Assembly: GCA_039029355.1 (NCBI GenBank)
Contig: JBCCGI010000051.1
Location: 1 to 59,608, forward strand
Length of the DNA stretch: 59,608 nucleotides
Origin: JBCCGI01 sp039029355
Lineage (GTDB): Bacteria > Planctomycetota > UBA1135 > GCA-002686595
Direction of reading: 5' to 3'
Position numbers and translations under genes: made by a program. Shown here piece after piece: positions 18,570-27,110 of this stretch (positions are counted from its first letter, which is position 1; each line of letters starts with the position of its first letter). A model generated the notes under the pieces. That model was not told the DNA's origin and did not search any database. It saw only the letters and a program-made list of their open reading frames with translations.

Positions 18570-20048
18570 ATGGTCGACGACCCGAGAGAGCCGGGCTCCG
18601 CCCCCGCAGGCGGCATTCCCGACGAGCCCGAGGGCACACCCCAGCTCGGCGACCGCACGCGCGAGTTCGACGAGGGCCAGCCGGTCCTCGAGCTGCCGCC
18701 GACCGACTTCTGGGAGGCCCTCTACGGCCGCCGCTCGATCCGCAAGTTCCGCGACGACCCGGTCCCGCGCGAGCTCGTTGACCAGGTGATGCACGCGGGT
18801 ATCTGGGCGCCCTCGTCCTGCAACTACCAGATGTGGGATCTGGTCGCGGTCGACGACACCGAGGTCAACGCGCAGCTGGGAGCGCTCTCGCTGCAGATGG
18901 CGAACGCGCCGGTGAACATCATCGTGTCCTACGGACGCGACTTCTCGGAGGAGGCCTGGGCGAACATCCAGTCGGCGAGCGCGCTGATCCAGAACATGAG
19001 CCTGGCCGCGCATGCGCTCGGGCTCGGAACCTTCTGGATCACGCAGATGGGCGGAGCCGAGAAGGTGCGCGAGACCGTCGGGCTGCCCTACGACCGGCTG
19101 GTGATCGCGGTGCTCGCGCTCGGCTACCCGAAGTTCGCGCCGAAGAAGGGCCCCAAGCGCCGCCCGCTGGGGCAGGTCACGCACTGGAACCACTACGCGG
19201 GCGAGCCGATCCCGTCGTCGCCGAACCCCGCCGACTGGTCGCCTGAGCTCCTGACCATCTACCAGCGCGCGCGGGTGCTGAACGGCCTGCGGCACAACAA
19301 GCCGCGCGCCTGGGAGACGCGCGCGCTGCTCGCGGTGCTCGAGCGCTTCGTACCCGCGGCGGCGGACGGCACCGAGCCGCGCTGGCTCGACGTGCTGCCG
19401 TGTACCGGGCTCCTGACCGAGCGCATGGGCCGCGAGCGCAAGGGCTACCGCTTCGACGTGGCCGAACGCTCTCCCGAGGTGGCCGAGTTCGTCGCGCGCC
19501 GCACCCGTCCGCCGGCGGGCGCCCGGGCGTGGCCGCCGCCCGCCGCGGCCGAGGGCTTCCCGCTGCCCGACGACGGCGCTTACGACGTCGTGACGTGCCT
19601 CTTCCGACTCGAGGACCTCGCTCCCGCCGACCGGCCCGAGCTCGTCGCGGCGATCGCGCGCTGGTTGAAGCCCGGCGGTGTCGCGGTGCTGGGCTTCGTT
19701 TCGCGGCGCTCGTTCCACCTCTGGACCGAGCGGCTGCGCGCGCGCCGCGGCGGGCCGAGGGGCGTTGAGTACGTGCTGTCGCCCGACCCGAACATCGGCC
19801 CGTTCGAGCCCCTGGATCCGGCCGAGGTCGAGCGCCTGGCGGCCGAGGCCGGGCTCGCGGTCGACGAGCGCATGACGCTCCAGGCGGTACCGCAGCCCGA
19901 GGAGCTCGCCTTCCGCACGCGCAACTTCTCGCCGCGGGGCAAGAAGGTCGCCGGAGCGGTGGGGAGCGCGCTCGGGTGGCTCGAGCGCGTGCCCGGCGTC
20001 GAGCACGCCCGCGGGCGCTTCCGCTTCCTGCGGCTGCGACGCGACTAG
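18570..20048 (+). CDS. Nitroreductase fused to a SAM methyltransferase-like domain
   Basis: The 492-residue product has two domains. Residues about 45-215 are a nitroreductase-family FMN fold: ALYGRRSIRKFRDDPVP (FMN phosphate binding), IWAPSSCNYQMWDLVAV, ALIQNMSLAAHALGLGTFWI and VIAVLALGYPKFAPKKGPKR. Residues about 250-480 resemble a class I methyltransferase: WLDVLPCTGLLTERM in place of motif I, DVVTCLFRLEDLAPADRPELV and IARWLKPGGVAVLGF. The usual Gly-rich motif I is altered (LPCTG), so SAM binding is uncertain. The start at 18570 is the first ATG and leads through an acidic/Pro-rich N-terminus. It converges on the WD40 gene with a 4-nt overlap. Confidence 0.85.
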   Translation: MVDDPREPGSAPAGGIPDEPEGTPQLGDRTREFDEGQPVLELPPTDFWEALYGRRSIRKFRDDPVPRELVDQVMHAGIWAPSSCNYQMWDLVAVDDTEVNAQLGALSLQMANAPVNIIVSYGRDFSEEAWANIQSASALIQNMSLAAHALGLGTFWITQMGGAEKVRETVGLPYDRLVIAVLALGYPKFAPKKGPKRRPLGQVTHWNHYAGEPIPSSPNPADWSPELLTIYQRARVLNGLRHNKPRAWETRALLAVLERFVPAAADGTEPRWLDVLPCTGLLTERMGRERKGYRFDVAERSPEVAEFVARRTRPPAGARAWPPPAAAEGFPLPDDGAYDVVTCLFRLEDLAPADRPELVAAIARWLKPGGVAVLGFVSRRSFHLWTERLRARRGGPRGVEYVLSPDPNIGPFEPLDPAEVERLAAEAGLAVDERMTLQAVPQPEELAFRTRNFSPRGKKVAGAVGSALGWLERVPGVEHARGRFRFLRLRRD

Positions 20049-21925
20049 TCCTCGTCCTCCTCCGCGCAGTCCCACACCAGCGCCGTGCCGTCCATGCTCG
20101 CGCCGGCGAGGCGTCGGCCGTCGGGCGAGTAGGCGAGCGCAAGGACCTCGCGCGCGTAGCCGCCCTCGAACACGCGGGCCTGGCGCGCGGCGGCGGGATC
20201 CCACAGGCGGATCGCCGACTCGTTGGAAGAGGAGCTCGCGAGGCGCTTCCCGTCCGGCGAGAAGGCGAGCGCCTTCACGCGTCCGAGGTGGCCCTGCAGC
20301 CCGCGGTCGGCGCCGGAGGCGAGCTCGATCAGATGGATCGAGCGGTCGGCCCGGCCGAGCGCCAGGGTCGCTCCGTCGGGCGACCAGGCCAAGGCGGTCA
20401 GCGGCGCGCGCCCGCGCGGGATCGTCTGCAGAAGCTCGCCGTTCTGCGCGTCGTAGATCGACACGTCGGCCGCGCCGACCGCCACGCGGTCGCCCGAGGG
20501 CGACCAGGCGAGAACGAACTGCAGGCCCTTCAGCCCGGGGATCGTGTGGCGCGCCTCGCCGGTGAGCGGGTTGACGAGCTGCAGCACGCCGTCGGCGCCG
20601 GCCGAGGCGAGCGTGCCGCCGTCGGGCGACAGCGCGAGCGCCGTGGCCGCGGCCTTGTGGTTCAGCAGCTCGAACAGCTGCACGCCGGCGTCGTCCCAGA
20701 CGCGGACGCGGCCGTCCTGCCCCCCCGCGGCCAGCAGATCGCGACCGTAGGCCACCCCGAAAACGAAGCCGGCGTTCGCGCTCAGCTCGCGCAGCTGCTC
20801 GCCGGTCGCCGCGTCCCAGACGCGCGCGGTGCGGTCGTAGCCGCCGGTCAACACGCGCTCGCCGTCGGGCGACCACGCGATGGACGAGACCGGGCCGCTA
20901 TGGCGCGGGAGCGTATGGAGCGCCTCGAGCTCGGGATAGCTCCAGATCTCGACCTCGGCCGCGCGCGCGGCCGCGAGGTGCTCGCCGTCGGGCGAGAAGG
21001 CCACGCGCCCCACCAGGCCGTCGGTCGCGACGATCCGCGCCTCGCCCTCGTCGGCGAGCGGCACCAGCTGCAGCCGGCCGTCCCGGCACGGGATCGCGGC
21101 GGTCGAGCCGTCGGGTGAGAGCGCGATCGACACGGCCTCGGCCGGCGCCTCGGGCAGGTAGTCGCGGCGCTGCACGCCGCCGTCGGCGCTCCACGTGCGC
21201 AGGCCGCCCTTGTCGTCGGTGGCGACCACCTCGGATCCATCCGGCGTCCAGGCCAGGTCGTGGACGTACAGCGAGGCCGAGCCGATGCGCTGCAGCTCCT
21301 CGCCGGTGGCGGCGGACAGGATCCGGATCTCGCTGCTGATCTCGGTCTCGGTCCCGCCGCGGTTCAGCAGCTTGGAGCGGTTGAGCGAGGCCAGCGCGAG
21401 CCGCTCGCCGCCCGGCGAGTAGGCCGCCGCGCTCGCGTAGAGCTCCCCCATCGGGTGCTCGCGCACGACCTGGCCGGCCTCGAGGTCGACCACGCGGGCC
21501 AGCTCGTCGCGCGCGACGACGCACGCCAGACGGCCGTCGGGCGACAGGTCGAAGCGCGTCCCGACCTCGTCGAGCAGCTTCTTCGCCGCGCCCGCGCCGG
21601 GCGTCCAAACGTGCAGGCTGGAGTCGCCACGCAGCAGCACGACCCGCCCGTCGGGCGCGATGCGGCCGTCGACGAAGGAGCCCTCGGTCTGGGCGTACTC
21701 GTCCGCGAGCTCGCCGGACTCGACGTCCCACGCCCGCACGCTGCCATCCATCGCGCCCGACACCAGCCGCTCGCCGGCGAAGGCCACGAAGTGCACCGGG
21801 TCGCGGTGGCGCAGGTTCCAGGAGCCGAAACGAACGAGCGCGCCCTCCGGCAACGAATCGTCGCCGGAGGGCGCCATGCCGAGGCCCAGGGCCGCGAGCG
21901 TGAGGGTGATCCACGGAGAAACCAT
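20045..21925 (-). CDS. Exported WD40 beta-propeller protein
   Basis: The 626-residue product starts with a probable signal peptide (MVSPWITLTLAALGLGMAPSG) and is then almost entirely WD40 repeats. About 12-14 blades can be counted from recurring SPDG...LA/VA and WD or LWD endings, for example DRTARVWDAATGE, DGRVRVWDDAG and ESAIRLWDPAA. This suggests two seven-bladed propellers acting as a binding scaffold. It is the last gene of a leftward set (21 nt after the di-haem cytochrome gene). TAGCCT lies 7 nt before its ATG on the coding strand. There is no catalytic domain. Confidence 0.9.
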   Translation of the reverse strand: MVSPWITLTLAALGLGMAPSGDDSLPEGALVRFGSWNLRHRDPVHFVAFAGERLVSGAMDGSVRAWDVESGELADEYAQTEGSFVDGRIAPDGRVVLLRGDSSLHVWTPGAGAAKKLLDEVGTRFDLSPDGRLACVVARDELARVVDLEAGQVVREHPMGELYASAAAYSPGGERLALASLNRSKLLNRGGTETEISSEIRILSAATGEELQRIGSASLYVHDLAWTPDGSEVVATDDKGGLRTWSADGGVQRRDYLPEAPAEAVSIALSPDGSTAAIPCRDGRLQLVPLADEGEARIVATDGLVGRVAFSPDGEHLAAARAAEVEIWSYPELEALHTLPRHSGPVSSIAWSPDGERVLTGGYDRTARVWDAATGEQLRELSANAGFVFGVAYGRDLLAAGGQDGRVRVWDDAGVQLFELLNHKAAATALALSPDGGTLASAGADGVLQLVNPLTGEARHTIPGLKGLQFVLAWSPSGDRVAVGAADVSIYDAQNGELLQTIPRGRAPLTALAWSPDGATLALGRADRSIHLIELASGADRGLQGHLGRVKALAFSPDGKRLASSSSNESAIRLWDPAAARQARVFEGGYAREVLALAYSPDGRRLAGASMDGTALVWDCAEEDED

Positions 21926-21946
21926 GGCACCCAGGCTAGTGTCGAA

Positions 21947-23353
21947 CTACTGGCCCGTGAAGGCCCGCTGCATCACCAGGAAGTCGACCATGTCGAAGTC
22001 GGCGTCCTGATCGACGTCGGCGACCGCCCCGTGGTCGTCGGGGAGGATCGGCGTCGTCGGCGTCGGGCCGGTGAAGTCGCTGGACAGGAAGAACCAGTCG
22101 AACACGTCGACCGTGTTGTTGTTGTCCTCGTCGAACTCCGCCCGGCCGAGCGAGGCCAGGAAGTCGTGGAGCTGCCCCTTCTCGGTCGGGGTCAGCGCGT
22201 TGTACGCCGTCCGCGAGAAGGCCGCCTCGCCGCCGTGGTCCTGGACCGCCGCGTCGATGTTGTCCGCGAAGGTCCCACCGGTGGCGCGGCCGTCGTGGAG
22301 GAAGCCGCCGCGCTGGCCGAGGCCCCAGAGGGCGCGGGTCAGCATTTCCTGCTCGGTCGCCATGCCCTCGACGATGCCGTCGCCGCAGCCGTCGCCGCCG
22401 GAGAGCGCGTCCAGCCCCATGTCGTGGAGCAGGAAGTCGCTGTAGGGCCGGATGACGTGGCCGTTCAGGACCCCCTCGGAGTGCCCGGCCGTCGTGAAGC
22501 TCTCGACGTGGCAGGCGTTGCAGCCGACCGCGTTGAAGAGGCTCTCGCCCAGCATGCCCGACTTGGGCGTCTGCGGCGGCGGCGCCAGGAACAGCTGGAA
22601 GTCGGTCTGCCGGTTGATCCGGTCGAGGGTCGGGTCCTCGGGATCGGCGACGGTGTCGCAGTTGCTCGGCGGCCCGAGCAACGAGGCGTCGCCGTTCGGC
22701 GCGTTCTCGTTCGGGAAGAAGGGCGAGGTCAGGCCCATCTCGTTCAGCGACGCGTCGGCCGAGAAGGTGAAGAGCGTCGCGACGCCTCCCTTCCAGCCCA
22801 TGCGTCCCGGACGCATGGGGCCGCCCTCGATGGGCGCCACCATGTGGGCGAAGCCGCTGACCGAGCCGTGCGGCGGGGTGTTCTCGAGGTCGATGATGTC
22901 CTGGTCGACGATCGCCTCCAGGAGACCCGAGCCGAAGATGTGCGGCGTGGTACGCGACACGACGACGTCCGCCTCCGCCGGGACGATCTCGATGCAGGGG
23001 CCGCCGATGCCGTCCTCCTGGAGCAGCGAGCCGCCCTGGCTGTCGAGCGGATCAAACGGCGAGCCGCCCACGGCGGCCTTGCCGAAGCGGGTCACGAAGG
23101 TCGTGCTGAAGCCGCCGATGTCCGGCGACGAGTGGCACTGGCTGCAGCTCGAGTCGTTGAAGATCGGGCCGAGGCCGTCGGCGATGGTGAGCACCGTGTC
23201 GAACTCGGTGCGCCCGTTCAGGAAGGCCGTGGTCTGCGCGGGCGACAGGCCGCGCAGGGGCTCTCCCATCCGCAGCTGGAAGTCGATCTGCTGGGCGAAG
23301 GCCGCTCCCCCGAAGGCGAAGCCGGCGGCGATGAGGATCGCTTGACGTTGCAT
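21947..23353 (-). CDS. Exported di-haem oxidoreductase (DUF1111/COG3488 type) with a C-terminal dockerin-like domain
   Basis: The 468-residue product has a signal peptide (to AAFAQ) and two c-type haem sites: CSQCH at residues 70-74 and CNACH at 278-282. The arrangement matches the DUF1111 'thiol oxidoreductase'/di-haem family, with GESLFNAVGCNACH and ALWGLGQRGGFLHDGR. The C-terminus has two EF-hand-like units: DEDNNNTVDVFDWFFLSSDF at about 407-427 and DVDQDADFDMVDFLVMQRAF at about 446-465. These are typical type I dockerin repeats. The ATG at 23353 is preceded by AAGGAG on the coding strand, one of the clearest ribosome sites here. It follows a cohesin-like gene by 11 nt. Confidence 0.9.
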   Translation of the reverse strand: MQRQAILIAAGFAFGGAAFAQQIDFQLRMGEPLRGLSPAQTTAFLNGRTEFDTVLTIADGLGPIFNDSSCSQCHSSPDIGGFSTTFVTRFGKAAVGGSPFDPLDSQGGSLLQEDGIGGPCIEIVPAEADVVVSRTTPHIFGSGLLEAIVDQDIIDLENTPPHGSVSGFAHMVAPIEGGPMRPGRMGWKGGVATLFTFSADASLNEMGLTSPFFPNENAPNGDASLLGPPSNCDTVADPEDPTLDRINRQTDFQLFLAPPPQTPKSGMLGESLFNAVGCNACHVESFTTAGHSEGVLNGHVIRPYSDFLLHDMGLDALSGGDGCGDGIVEGMATEQEMLTRALWGLGQRGGFLHDGRATGGTFADNIDAAVQDHGGEAAFSRTAYNALTPTEKGQLHDFLASLGRAEFDEDNNNTVDVFDWFFLSSDFTGPTPTTPILPDDHGAVADVDQDADFDMVDFLVMQRAFTGQ

Positions 23354-23364
23354 GGCTTAGCTCC

Positions 23365-24348
23365 TTACGGAAGGAAGGTGAGGGAGACCGCGTTCGACGC
23401 GAAGTCGAGCGCCGGGCCGAGGAGGTACGCGTGGTGCACCGTCTGACCGACGAGCACCGGGTTCGTGCCGGGCGGGATCGAGAAGGCCGCCGCGGCCTGC
23501 TGACCCGAGCCGTCGAGCACGCCGAGCGAGTTGACGAGCGGCAGCGTGTTCGGGTTGTTGACCGTGAAGTTGAAGTACGGGTCGACCACGAAGAGCGGGA
23601 GGCACACCGAGCCGATCGGCAGCGCCGGGCTCGTGCCCGACAGCGAGCCGAAGACCCAGTAGTTGCGGCCGGCGTTGGCGGCGCCCGCGTCGAGCAGCCA
23701 GCTCTGCGTACCGCCGGAGCCGACCGAGACGGTCGGCACGTCGGCGCTGAAGACCTCGAGCACGGTCACCGTGAGGTCGTCGATGGTCCCGGCCGGGGCC
23801 TCGTCGACGGCCCAGAACGACGGGCTCGGTTCCCCCTGGCGGATCTGGTTCGCCAGCAGGTTGGTCAAGGACAGCGTGTAGGTGCCCGGCACCAGCGGCG
23901 CCTTGAAGCTGCCGGTGGCGAGTACCTCGGGCGAGCCGAGCCACGCGACGCCGGGAGCGACGGCGCCGCTGAGCTCCGCCGTGAAGCCGTTGTTGAAGGT
24001 GTTTTGGGCCCCGCCGACCTGGATCAGGTTGCCCCCGACCACGGTGCCTCCGAACCCGGCGGGGTTCGACAGCCCCATCGGGTCGGTGAAGTGGAGCATG
24101 TTGCCCGCGATGGGCGCGTCCGCCTGGGTGAGCGGACCGCCGTCGAACGACAGGTCGAACAAGACCGCGCCGAGGCCTTCGTTGAGAAGGTCGGTCAGCT
24201 CGCCGACGACCTGGTAGTTGACGGTGGCGCCTGGGTTGACGGAGATCGAGTTACTGCCGCCGCTCTCCACGCTCACGTTAAGATCGCCGGCCGCGAGGAC
24301 CGGTGCCGTGAACACGAGAGCGAGTGCGGTCTGAGGGATCGATCGCAT
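23365..24348 (-). CDS. Secreted protein with a cohesin-like N-domain and a C-terminal beta module
   Basis: The 327-residue product has a signal peptide (to PVLAAG). Residues about 20-195 resemble a cohesin-type jelly-roll: SISVNPGATVNYQVVGELTD, LGAVLFDLSFDGGPL, NLIQVGGAQNTF, LATGSFKAPLVPGTYTLSL, ending in DDLTVTVLEV. The C-terminal 125 residues form another beta module (NYWVFGSLSGTSPALPIGSV, PYFNFTVNNPN, LGVLDGSGQQAAA, LVGQTVHHAYLL, ending VSLTFLP) that I recognise as a recurring tail on planctomycete exported proteins. It is the first gene of the leftward operon followed by the dockerin-tagged cytochrome. The cohesin assignment is by pattern only. Confidence 0.65.
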   Translation of the reverse strand: MRSIPQTALALVFTAPVLAAGDLNVSVESGGSNSISVNPGATVNYQVVGELTDLLNEGLGAVLFDLSFDGGPLTQADAPIAGNMLHFTDPMGLSNPAGFGGTVVGGNLIQVGGAQNTFNNGFTAELSGAVAPGVAWLGSPEVLATGSFKAPLVPGTYTLSLTNLLANQIRQGEPSPSFWAVDEAPAGTIDDLTVTVLEVFSADVPTVSVGSGGTQSWLLDAGAANAGRNYWVFGSLSGTSPALPIGSVCLPLFVVDPYFNFTVNNPNTLPLVNSLGVLDGSGQQAAAAFSIPPGTNPVLVGQTVHHAYLLGPALDFASNAVSLTFLP

Positions 24349-24512
24349 GATTCTCGCCGTTGGAAAGGATTGTGGGGATTCGGCACGACGAGGGGCCGTT
24401 CGGAGGCCTCGTCGCGCGCCGTTGCAGACTAACAGTCTATCAAGCTCCGCGCGGACGGGAGCCCCAGCCCGCATCCCCACGCGAAAAGTCTTCCGTCCCG
24501 CCGGAGCTCGGA

Positions 24513-26021
24513 CTACTCGGGCAGCGCGTTGTCCAAGAAAGTCGTGACCTCCGCGCGGAACTGCGCCAGCGAGGGCAGGTGGATGTACATCATGTGTCCG
24601 GACTCGTAGTGCCCCATCGTGACGTTCGCGCGCAGCGACGGATCGAGCCCGAGGTGGTCGAACGTGTAGTGGGTCGCGAAGTACGGCGTAGCCAGGTCGT
24701 AGTAGCCGTTGGCGACGTAGACCTTGAGGCTCGGGTTGCGCGTCATCGCCTGGCGCAGGTCCTCGGCCACATTCACGTAACGGTTCTCCGCCTCCGCGAA
24801 GCTCCATGGGTGTACGCGTCCCGTCAGGATCTCGTAGGGAAGATCGCTCTCGAAGCCCAGCTCCGCCCGCAGGTAGTGGTTCAGCGTTGCCGTGTAGGGG
24901 CCCTGGATCGCCGCGTAGCTGGGGTCGAACTCGTAGCCCTCACCGACCGCGTCGTAGTCCGTCCCCTGGAAGCGGCTGTCCAGGCGGCCGACGGTTCGGT
25001 CCTCGTCGCGCATCAGCTCCTTGCAGAAGCGGTGGATGTTGAGCCGGAGGTTGGAGCCGAGCACGTATTCCTTGGACAAACCGGTGTAGCGCGCCAGGCG
25101 CTCCGCGATGGCGTCGCGCTCGGCGGCGGGGAGCTTGTCCCCGCGCATCAGCGCCAGCGTGTAGTCCCCTAGCGCGAAGCGCTCGACCTCGGCCAGCGTG
25201 TCGGTGAGGCTCTCCTGCAGCTCCGGCGCGAGCCGGCCGTGGTACCAGGCGGTCGCGGTGTAGGTCGGGAGGAACAGCGCGAACGGCAGGTCGTTGCCGC
25301 GGTCGAAGCGCGCGGTCTGGAAGTTGAGGATCGCCGACACCAGGACGATTCCATTCAAGTAGAGCCCGTGCCGGCCGTGCAGCAGCGACGCCAGGCGCGC
25401 CGAGCGGGTCGTCCCGTAGCTCTCGCCGGACAGGAACTTGGGCGACTCCCAGCGCTCGTTGCGCGTCGTGTAGAGGCGGATGAACTCCGCCACCCATTCG
25501 GCGTCCTCGCGCAGCCCATGGAACTGGCTCGGAGCCTCCCCCTCGGCCGGACGGCTGTAGCCGGTCGTCACCGGGTCGATGAAGACCAGGTCGATCACGT
25601 CCAGCAGGCTCTGGTCGTTGTCGACCAGCTCGTAGGGCGGCGGCGGAGCGAAGCCGTCGTCGGTCATCCGTACGCGCCGCGGGCCGTAGACGCCCATGTG
25701 CAGCCACACCGAGGAAGAGCCGGGTCCGCCGTTGAAGCAGAACATCAGCGGCCGCTTCGAGCGGTCCTCGACGTCGGAGCGCACGTACGCGACGAAGAAC
25801 AGCTCGGCCTTGGGGTCGCCCGTTTCGGTGCGCATGACCAGCGTGCCGGCGGTGGCCTCGTACGGCACCTCGGCCCCGGCGATCTCGATCTTGTGCTCGG
25901 TCACCGAAAGCCGGTCCTCGAGCGCCCCTTCGACGCCCGCATCGGGCGCTTCCGCAGGGGCCTGGGGGGCCGCGAGGGGGGCGAGCAGGGCGAGGGACAG
26001 CGCGGCGAAGGAAGTGGACAT
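24513..26021 (-). CDS. Exported S10-family serine carboxypeptidase
   Basis: The 502-residue product has a signal peptide (to about residue 20) and the S10 fold. The motifs are NGGPGSSS (98-104), GESYG with Ser201, an Asp at 442 in NGYYDLATPYFA, and His476 in YESGHMMY. It would remove C-terminal residues from peptides in the periplasm. The ATG at 26021 lies 6 nt after TACCAT on the coding strand, consistent with a leaderless transcript. A longer in-frame reading upstream has no signal peptide and runs under the divergent gene, so it was rejected. It is divergent from the orphan gene across 148 nt. Confidence 0.93.
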   Translation of the reverse strand: MSTSFAALSLALLAPLAAPQAPAEAPDAGVEGALEDRLSVTEHKIEIAGAEVPYEATAGTLVMRTETGDPKAELFFVAYVRSDVEDRSKRPLMFCFNGGPGSSSVWLHMGVYGPRRVRMTDDGFAPPPPYELVDNDQSLLDVIDLVFIDPVTTGYSRPAEGEAPSQFHGLREDAEWVAEFIRLYTTRNERWESPKFLSGESYGTTRSARLASLLHGRHGLYLNGIVLVSAILNFQTARFDRGNDLPFALFLPTYTATAWYHGRLAPELQESLTDTLAEVERFALGDYTLALMRGDKLPAAERDAIAERLARYTGLSKEYVLGSNLRLNIHRFCKELMRDEDRTVGRLDSRFQGTDYDAVGEGYEFDPSYAAIQGPYTATLNHYLRAELGFESDLPYEILTGRVHPWSFAEAENRYVNVAEDLRQAMTRNPSLKVYVANGYYDLATPYFATHYTFDHLGLDPSLRANVTMGHYESGHMMYIHLPSLAQFRAEVTTFLDNALPE

Positions 26022-26169
26022 GCGCGCATGGTAGCCGCTGGCGCCGCGCCCCACAGGCGGCCCGGCGGAGGTCGGGCTCAAGGAATCCTCCCGCGACGCC
26101 GATCGAGGCCAACTCGCCCCCTTTTTCATCCCCTCGGCCCGCCCGCCCGGGCCAGCCCCTGAGGACTCC

Positions 26170-27054
26170 ATGAACGCTCGAATCCTTGCGTGGATCGGCA
26201 CCCTAGTCATCTTGGCCGGTGCCGGCGTTGTCGTGTTCCGCGGTGAGGAACAGCCGGCCCAACGACGCCCGTTCCCGCGCCCCACGCAGAAGCGCGCCGT
26301 GCACGGCGCCTCGGAAAGCCCGGCCGTCGTGAAGCCGGTCGGCCTGATGATCAACGCGCCGGTGCACACCGGCGAGGATCCGGCACTCGAGGACAACTTC
26401 GGCGTCGAGCTGGCCTTCTTCGGCACGTTCGAGCGCACCCGGATGGCGCTGGAGCTCTTCTACCCCAAGGGCGGCATCATCGACCTGGACAACGAGGCCA
26501 GCACGCTCTCGCTGTTCGAGGACGACCGCGCGACCGACCTTCGCAAGGAGGACGAGCACTTCGGTCCGTTTGAGATGATGCCGCGCATGTCGGAGGACGG
26601 CCGCTACCTCGCCTTCGTCGTGCCGTCGGACAAGCTGCCCGACAAGAACGCTTCGAAGCTCTACGCCAAGGGCGTGGTCGCGGTCCGCGTCGCCACGCGC
26701 GCGGCGGAGTTCGACGCCGAGGGCGTGCTGTTCGACGAGGGCACCGAGCTGTCGCTCGGCGACTTCGACTTCGAGATCACCGAGGCCGGCCCGTCCTCGT
26801 GGGGCGACGGCCACTCGATCACGCTGCAGACCGACCGCGACACCGTCCGCATCGTCCGCTACGCGTTCGTCGACGCCGACGGGAACGAGCACGAGCTCTC
26901 GCCCTCGATGAGCATGAGCGGCATGGGCACGTGGCAGCAAACGCTGGAGTCGGACGAGGAGCTCGGCCGCGGAACGCTGCGCATCGAGTGCTGGCAGGAC
27001 ATGCACACGGTCGAGGTCCCCTTCGAGGCCGAGGCGGGGCTGGGCCTGCGCTAG
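26170..27054 (+). CDS. Membrane-anchored protein of unknown function
   Basis: The 294-residue product has one N-terminal hydrophobic helix (LAWIGTLVILAGAGVVVF) and a mostly polar, beta-rich exported domain. Visible segments are FGVELAFFGTFERTRMALELFYPKGGI, MSEDGRYLAFVVPSDKL, ASKLYAKGVVAVRVAT and SITLQTDRDTVRIVRYAFVDADG. It ends in EVPFEAEAGLGLR. No family, catalytic motif or repeat is recognised. It lies between the divergent S10 gene and the CHAT/TPR lipoprotein, which starts 56 nt downstream in the same direction, so the two could share a transcript. TAGGAT occurs at 27069-27074 and could be a promoter for the next gene instead. Confidence 0.8.
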   Translation: MNARILAWIGTLVILAGAGVVVFRGEEQPAQRRPFPRPTQKRAVHGASESPAVVKPVGLMINAPVHTGEDPALEDNFGVELAFFGTFERTRMALELFYPKGGIIDLDNEASTLSLFEDDRATDLRKEDEHFGPFEMMPRMSEDGRYLAFVVPSDKLPDKNASKLYAKGVVAVRVATRAAEFDAEGVLFDEGTELSLGDFDFEITEAGPSSWGDGHSITLQTDRDTVRIVRYAFVDADGNEHELSPSMSMSGMGTWQQTLESDEELGRGTLRIECWQDMHTVEVPFEAEAGLGLR

Positions 27055-27110
27055 CGGACACTCCGGGGTAGGATCGACCTTCGAGGCGGCCCGCCCACGG
27101 CCGCCGCGGG

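Noticed and set aside
17775..20876. 1033-codon minus strand frame across pcm, the NTF2-like gene and the nitroreductase fusion
   Set aside because: It crosses several well-supported genes and has only Arg/Ala-rich sequence.
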